Assembly: GCF_000826085.1 (NCBI RefSeq)
Contig: NZ_CCYM01000002.1
Location: forward strand, 62,001-126,000
Direction of reading: 5' to 3'
DNA length: 64,000 nt
Source: Nigerium massiliense
Lineage (GTDB): Bacteria > Actinomycetota > Actinomycetes > Propionibacteriales > Propionibacteriaceae
Shown here: piece by piece, positions 59,882 through 64,000 of the stretch
How positions within the stretch are numbered: position 1 is the first letter of the stretch
How the letters are laid out: every line of letters starts with the position of its first letter
The notes under the pieces: model-generated
Told to the model about the DNA's origin: nothing
Databases searched by the model: none
Seen by the model: the letters and a program-made list of their open reading frames with translations, nothing else
Position numbers and translations under genes: made by a program

Positions 59882-61576
59882 TCAGTTCTTCGGCAGGTCC
59901 CAGCGCCGGAAGCCGGCGTCCTGGGCGCGGGCCTCGTCGATGAACCAGACGTTCGCCTTGGCCTGGTCGTAGACCGGGATATCGGGCGTCAGGTACACCT
60001 TCGTGGTCTTGGCGCCCTTCACCGTCCAGCCCTCGGGGCCGGAGCCGTCGGGGCCGGCGTCCGCGGAACCGGGGCCGAAAGGCCCGTCCCAGCCGGCGGC
60101 CAGCGGCTCCTCGTCCTGGGGCTCGACCGACGGGCCGGAGGACGGCACGGCCGCGTCGAAGTCGGACGTCGGCGCCGCCTCCAGGTTGGCGGTCTCGCCT
60201 TCGGCGGTGGCCTCGATGACGGCCGGCTCCTGCTGACCCGAGCCGAGGCTCGCGGTCTCGCCGTGCTGTTCGAACTCGTCGTCGCCATCGTCGTCGTGCA
60301 GCGGATCGCCACCGACGCCGTCCTCGGTGACGAACTCGGGCGTCGCGACGTGCGCCGGGCCCTGCTCGGTGGGGACGTCGTCGCTCGGGTCGGCGTCCTC
60401 GGCCGCCTGGGGCTGATCCTGCTGGCCGAGCGCGGCGCCCACGGGAGCCGCCCCGGCGGGGCTCAGATCGTCCTCGGCCTGCGTGGCCTCGGCGCGCTGC
60501 TCGTCGGTGTGGCCGCCGGACTCGCGGTCGGCCTTCGCCGCCTCGAGGGGGACGTGATCCTCCTCGTTGGCCAGCGCATCGTAGGACTGCTCGGTGACGT
60601 CGCCCTGCTCGAAGTCGGGACGCACGGTCTCCTCGGGGGCCACCTCGGTGCCGGGCGCGGCCTGCTCGTGACCCAGGTCGCCCTGATCGTGCCCAAGGTC
60701 GGCGCGCTGGCCGATCGTGCCCGCGCCCGCGCCCGCGCCGGCGACGAAGCCGTGCCGCTGCGCCGCATCTTCTTGGGCGGCCCGTTCGTCCGCGACGCCC
60801 TTGCCGTGGACGTCAACCGGCGCGGTGTCGCCGACCTCGGCCTGGGTGGCGTCGGCGTGACGCCACGAGTCGTCGTCCGAACGGGCGAAGGGATCGTCCG
60901 TGTTGGGGCTCTCGCCCGCGAACTCGTCGCGCCGGCCCGCCTCGTCCGACTCGTCCGCCACGTCCTCGGGACGCCGGCGCAGTTCGTCGCTGAGGGTCGG
61001 GTCGTACTCGGCGCGACGCAGCTCCTCGTCGGCTTCCGACGTGTCCTTCTCGGCGCGGCGCAGGCGAGGCGAGTGGCCGCCCTCCTCGAGGGTCGCGTCA
61101 GTCACGTCGTTGTCGAACTCGTCGTCGCGCACATCCGTCTCGGCGCCTGCGTCGCTCAGACCGGAAACGGTCCGGCGCTCGGCGCTCTCGCCGTCGGGCG
61201 TCTGCTCCGTGCTCTGGCGCGCCTCGTCCGTGGAGGTGTCGCGCCACGCGCTCGAGCCGGTGCGCCGGTCGCCGCCCAGGTCGGCGTCGCTGCGCACATC
61301 GGGATCGGTGTCATCGATGGCGCGCCGCGGCCTGCCGGCGGTCTCGGCGGCGTCCGCGCTGCCCGCGTCGGTGGCCTGCGCGACGTCTTCGCGACGCTCG
61401 ATGGTCTGCTGCTCGTCGCGCTCACGCTGCGCGACGGGGGAGGTCGCAGCGTCCCGGTTCGTCTCCCGCCGGTCGGCGGCGTCCACCTGGTTGGCGGAAC
61501 GGCCGCGGCGCAGCACCACGATGACGACGATCAGGATCACCACGATGGCGAGCACTGCCCACATCCACGGTTCCAT
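59882..61576 (-). CDS. membrane-anchored acidic disordered protein with C-terminal sunset-like domain
   Basis: A 564-aa protein starting MEPWMWAVLAIVVILIVVIV, a single membrane anchor. Residues 25-510 are highly acidic and low in hydrophobics, surely disordered, with repeated short blocks (DLGHDQGDLGHEQ). The last 45 residues form a compact motif, TVKGAKTTKVYLTPDIPVY followed by ANVWFIDEARAQDAGFR, which resembles the small sunset domain found at the ends of many actinobacterial proteins. A role as a surface or periplasmic tether is speculation; the function is unknown. The ATG at 61576 is the first codon of the membrane segment. Confidence 0.75.
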   Translation of the reverse strand: MEPWMWAVLAIVVILIVVIVVLRRGRSANQVDAADRRETNRDAATSPVAQRERDEQQTIERREDVAQATDAGSADAAETAGRPRRAIDDTDPDVRSDADLGGDRRTGSSAWRDTSTDEARQSTEQTPDGESAERRTVSGLSDAGAETDVRDDEFDNDVTDATLEEGGHSPRLRRAEKDTSEADEELRRAEYDPTLSDELRRRPEDVADESDEAGRRDEFAGESPNTDDPFARSDDDSWRHADATQAEVGDTAPVDVHGKGVADERAAQEDAAQRHGFVAGAGAGAGTIGQRADLGHDQGDLGHEQAAPGTEVAPEETVRPDFEQGDVTEQSYDALANEEDHVPLEAAKADRESGGHTDEQRAEATQAEDDLSPAGAAPVGAALGQQDQPQAAEDADPSDDVPTEQGPAHVATPEFVTEDGVGGDPLHDDDGDDEFEQHGETASLGSGQQEPAVIEATAEGETANLEAAPTSDFDAAVPSSGPSVEPQDEEPLAAGWDGPFGPGSADAGPDGSGPEGWTVKGAKTTKVYLTPDIPVYDQAKANVWFIDEARAQDAGFRRWDLPKN

Positions 61577-61809
61577 TGGTCGAGCCTCACTTTCTGTCCG
61601 TATCGAACCCACCCTAAAGCGCGGCCCCGACAACGTCAGCCCCGCGGCGTCCGAACGCCGATCAAGAAAGCGCATCTATCGCGCTGCGACGCCGCGGGAG
61701 GGGGGTTCCGGTCCCCTGCGGATCTGGCCCCGGGGTAGCCGCCGCGAGTACCGTGAAGCAAACGGATTCCGTCCGGCCACGCCGCCCGGCCAAGCCTATG
61801 AGGTGAGCC

Positions 61810-62751
61810 ATGGAAAGCTTCATCGCCCTCGATGGTGGCCAGTCCACCAGCAAGATCCGTGCCGTCGGCGCGCATGGCGTGCTCGAGGCGACCTTCCCCG
61901 GCGTCCGCACGGATCGGCCGCTGCCGCCGCAATGGATCCAGATCATCGAGAGTTTCCTAGCCGACCACCCCCAGGTGCAGGCGTCGTCGCTCGCGGTCGG
62001 CTCCAGCGGGCTGGGCAGGGAGACCGCGCACGATTTGGCGCCCGCCCTGTCGAAGCTCGGCTTCACCGAGATCGCGCTCGCCCACGACTCGGTCACCTGC
62101 TACCTGGGCTCGCTGGCCCACAACGAAGGCGTGATGGTCGCCGCCGGGACGGGCACGATCTGCCTCGGCGTCGGGCCGCTCGGCTTCGCCCGGGTGGACG
62201 GCTGGGGCTGGATCATGGGCGACGCCGGCAGCGCCTACTGGATCGGGCGCACCGCGCTCGAGGCGGCCATGCGCGGCCACGATGGACGCCGCCAGCTCAC
62301 CGCCCTGACCGACATGGTCGCCGACGAGTTCACCGACCTCGAGCACGCCTACCTCGAACTTCAGGCCGACCCCAACAAGGTCGCGCGCATCGCCGCCCTG
62401 GCCGGCGAGGTCAACCGCCTGGCCGACACCGACCGCGTCGCGCGCATCATCGTCGACAAGGCCGCGGCGCACCTGTCCGAGGCGGCGCTGGCCGCGATCC
62501 GGCGGGTGGGGCTGAGCGGCCCGTCGGTCCCCCGGGTCGCGGTGCTGGGACGCGTGTTCGACTCCGAGCGCATCCACCGCCAGTTCGTCGACTTCCTGCG
62601 GCTGCAGTGGCCCGACTTCGCGCTCGCGCCGTGCGTCGGCGACATCCTCGACGGCACGGCCGCGTTGCTCGGCCTCGACACGCACCACCCGCTGTTCACC
62701 CAGGTGTCGTACGCACATCGGGCATCCAAGGCGCCGAGCGCCGCGTCCTGA
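61810..62751 (+). CDS. BadF/BadG/BcrA/BcrD family kinase, N-acetylglucosamine kinase-like
   Basis: A 313-aa ASKHA-fold kinase. Phosphate-binding loops are FIALDGGQSTSKIRAV at the start and AAGTGTICLGVG near residue 115; GWGWIMGDAGSAYWIGR is typical of N-acetylglucosamine/N-acetylmuramic acid kinases of the BadF group. It could phosphorylate free GlcNAc or MurNAc from cell-wall turnover, which would fit the mur operon at 30-33 kb, but it is not linked to it. It converges with purC with no gap between the stops. Confidence 0.85.
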   Translation: MESFIALDGGQSTSKIRAVGAHGVLEATFPGVRTDRPLPPQWIQIIESFLADHPQVQASSLAVGSSGLGRETAHDLAPALSKLGFTEIALAHDSVTCYLGSLAHNEGVMVAAGTGTICLGVGPLGFARVDGWGWIMGDAGSAYWIGRTALEAAMRGHDGRRQLTALTDMVADEFTDLEHAYLELQADPNKVARIAALAGEVNRLADTDRVARIIVDKAAAHLSEAALAAIRRVGLSGPSVPRVAVLGRVFDSERIHRQFVDFLRLQWPDFALAPCVGDILDGTAALLGLDTHHPLFTQVSYAHRASKAPSAAS

Positions 62752-63642
62752 TCAGGCGGGGACGCCCCCGGCTGCGAAGGGCGCCCCCGTGAGGCGTTCG
62801 TACGCCTCCACGTAGCGGGCGCGGGTGGCGTCGCGGACGTCGTCCGGCAGGGGCGGGCAGGGCTCGCCGGAGTCGCGGTCCCATCCGGAGTCGTGGACCA
62901 GCCAGTCACGGACGAACTGCTTGTCGAAGCTCGGAAGCGAACGTCCGGGCTGCCAGGCCGCGGCGTCCCAGAAGCGGGAGCTGTCGGGGGTGAGCACCTC
63001 GTCGGCCAGGACGATCGTGCCGTCGGGGCGGCGTCCGAACTCGAACTTCGTGTCGGCCAAGATGATGCCGCGCCCGTGCGCGATCTCTGCGGCGGCGGAG
63101 TAGATCGCCAGCGTCAGGTCGCGGAGCCCGGCCGCGATCGTCTCGCCGTGGAGTTCGACGATGCGCTCGTAGGGCACGTTCTCGTCGTGCTCACCCAGCG
63201 GCGCCTTCACCGCGGGGGTGAAGATCGGCTCGGGCAACCGGTCGCCGTCGCGCAGCCCGGGCGGCAGCGGGATGCCGCAGACGGTTCCGTCCGCCTGGTA
63301 CTCCGCCCAGCCCGAGCCGGTCAGGTAGCCGCGGGCGACGCACTCCACCGGCACCATCTCGAGCTTCTCGACGATGAGTGCGCGGCCACGGACGGCGTCC
63401 GGGACGTCGGTGGAGACGACGTGGTTCTCGACCAGCGCGGCCAGCCTGTCGAACCACCAGGTCGACAACTGCGTGAGCACCGCGCCCTTGTCGGGGACCG
63501 CGGTGACCAGCACCTGGTCGAAGGCGGAGATGGCGTCCGTGGCCACCATGAGCATGCGGGGCTCGTCGCCCGGCCAGTCGTAGAGCCGGCGCACCTTGCC
63601 GGCGTGCAGCAGCGGGAGGTGGAGGCCGTCTGGATCGTTCAC
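62752..63642 (-). CDS. purC: phosphoribosylaminoimidazole-succinocarboxamide synthase
   Basis: A 296-aa SAICAR synthetase. Family blocks are HAGKVRRLYDWPGDE, ATDAISAFDQVL, MVPVECVARGYLTGSGW and ILADTKFEFGRRPDG. It ligates aspartate to CAIR in purine synthesis. It follows purB by about 40 bp on the same strand, so purB-purC are probably one unit, with purF-purM nearby. The GTG at 63642 gives the expected N-terminus. Confidence 0.96.
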   Translation of the reverse strand: MNDPDGLHLPLLHAGKVRRLYDWPGDEPRMLMVATDAISAFDQVLVTAVPDKGAVLTQLSTWWFDRLAALVENHVVSTDVPDAVRGRALIVEKLEMVPVECVARGYLTGSGWAEYQADGTVCGIPLPPGLRDGDRLPEPIFTPAVKAPLGEHDENVPYERIVELHGETIAAGLRDLTLAIYSAAAEIAHGRGIILADTKFEFGRRPDGTIVLADEVLTPDSSRFWDAAAWQPGRSLPSFDKQFVRDWLVHDSGWDRDSGEPCPPLPDDVRDATRARYVEAYERLTGAPFAAGGVPA

Positions 63643-63684
63643 CCGATCAGCCTAGGCCCCCGCGCCCCGCGCAGACGCCACCGG

Positions 63685-64000
63685 TCAGAGGACGTCGCCG
63701 GGCGTGTAGGACGCCCCGGCCGGGTACTCCTCGGCCAGCTTCTGGACGCGCTCGGCCAAGACGTCCACCTGGTGCCGGGCCGATCCGGTGAGGTCGAGGG
63801 GCTCGGCGACGGCGGCGTCCAACTGCTCACGGGTGATGCCGAGGCGCGGGTCGGCGGCCAGCCGGTCGAACAGGTCGTTGTCACGCAGTCCCTGGCGGCG
63901 CATGTCGAGGGCGACGGCCACGGCGTGCTCCTTGATGGCCTCGTGCGCCTGCTCACGTCCCACCCCGTGCTGGACGGCCGCCATCAGCACCTTCGTCGTG
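63685..64000 (-). CDS. purB: adenylosuccinate lyase, C-terminal part
   Basis: The last 105 residues of PurB run in from the right edge. The visible VLMAAVQHGVGREQAHEAIK and HAVAVALDM segments match the C-terminal domain of bacterial adenylosuccinate lyase, which acts after PurC and again in AMP synthesis. The N-terminal active-site region lies outside the window. Confidence 0.9.
   Translation of the reverse strand, partial: TTKVLMAAVQHGVGREQAHEAIKEHAVAVALDMRRQGLRDNDLFDRLAADPRLGITREQLDAAVAEPLDLTGSARHQVDVLAERVQKLAEEYPAGASYTPGDVL

Overview
The window is a GC-rich chromosomal segment of an actinobacterium, most likely Propionibacteriales (Propionibacteriaceae-like). The grounds are: frequent GTG starts; menaquinone genes (menG, menA, and a menJ-type reductase beside nuoA-nuoB); a DUF3073 gene upstream of purF-purM; and FMN and guanidine-III riboswitches of the kind found in Actinobacteria. 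No species can be named from sequence alone. Most of the window is ordinary dense chromosome. One accessory pocket lies between about 44.0 and 51.2 kb.

Layout. 0-11 kb: the start of the nuo operon (nuoC partial, nuoB, nuoA) behind a menJ-like reductase; an ABC exporter pair; menG; a TM0106-type RecB-like nuclease; an MHS transporter coupled to a RidA-RraA fusion; menA. 11-16.6 kb: a small PLDc_N membrane protein carrying a perfect 78-bp tandem duplication, a LuxR-type two-component system with an unusual two-module kinase, and an FMN-riboswitch-controlled ABC importer (probably riboflavin or a precursor). 16.7-22.6 kb: a five-gene oligopeptide-type ABC importer. 22.6-29.9 kb: a galacturonate locus (LacI-type regulator, uxaC, GPH transporter, uxaA, uxaB) with two matched LacI-type operator sites. 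30.0-33.5 kb: an N-acetylmuramic acid recycling operon (murR-murQ-murP) whose first gene appears leaderless and self-regulated. 33.6-43.9 kb: phospholipase D-like protein, CrtI-like oxidoreductase, TrmO, glycosyltransferase, SDR, TetR with a double palindromic operator and a divergent hydrolase, and a secreted phytase-like protein behind a PHO-box-like repeat.

44-51 kb is the accessory and tRNA region. It holds a zinc-hook ABC/AAA ATPase translationally coupled to a 111-aa protein (candidate defence pair), a stretch without genes, an orphan membrane protein of lower GC, and tRNA-Lys. Next come a membrane-anchored protein whose soluble part resembles the GroEL apical domain, a guanidine-III riboswitch with paired SMR exporters, decayed gene fragments, tRNA-Glu, a Phd/RelE toxin-antitoxin pair, tRNA-Asp and tRNA-Phe. 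51.5-64 kb: two small-molecule kinase-fold proteins, a hydrolase, DUF3073, purM, purF, an alanine/glycine symporter, two membrane proteins, a BadF-type amino-sugar kinase, purC and the 3' part of purB.

The strongest candidates for something undescribed are the zinc-hook ATPase plus small-protein pair with an HEPN-like C-terminus (44042-46830), the membrane-anchored GroEL-apical-like protein (48481-49176), the RidA-RraA fusion lacking the usual aldolase arginine (8836-9882), and the kinase with a second, histidine-less module (11984-14284).
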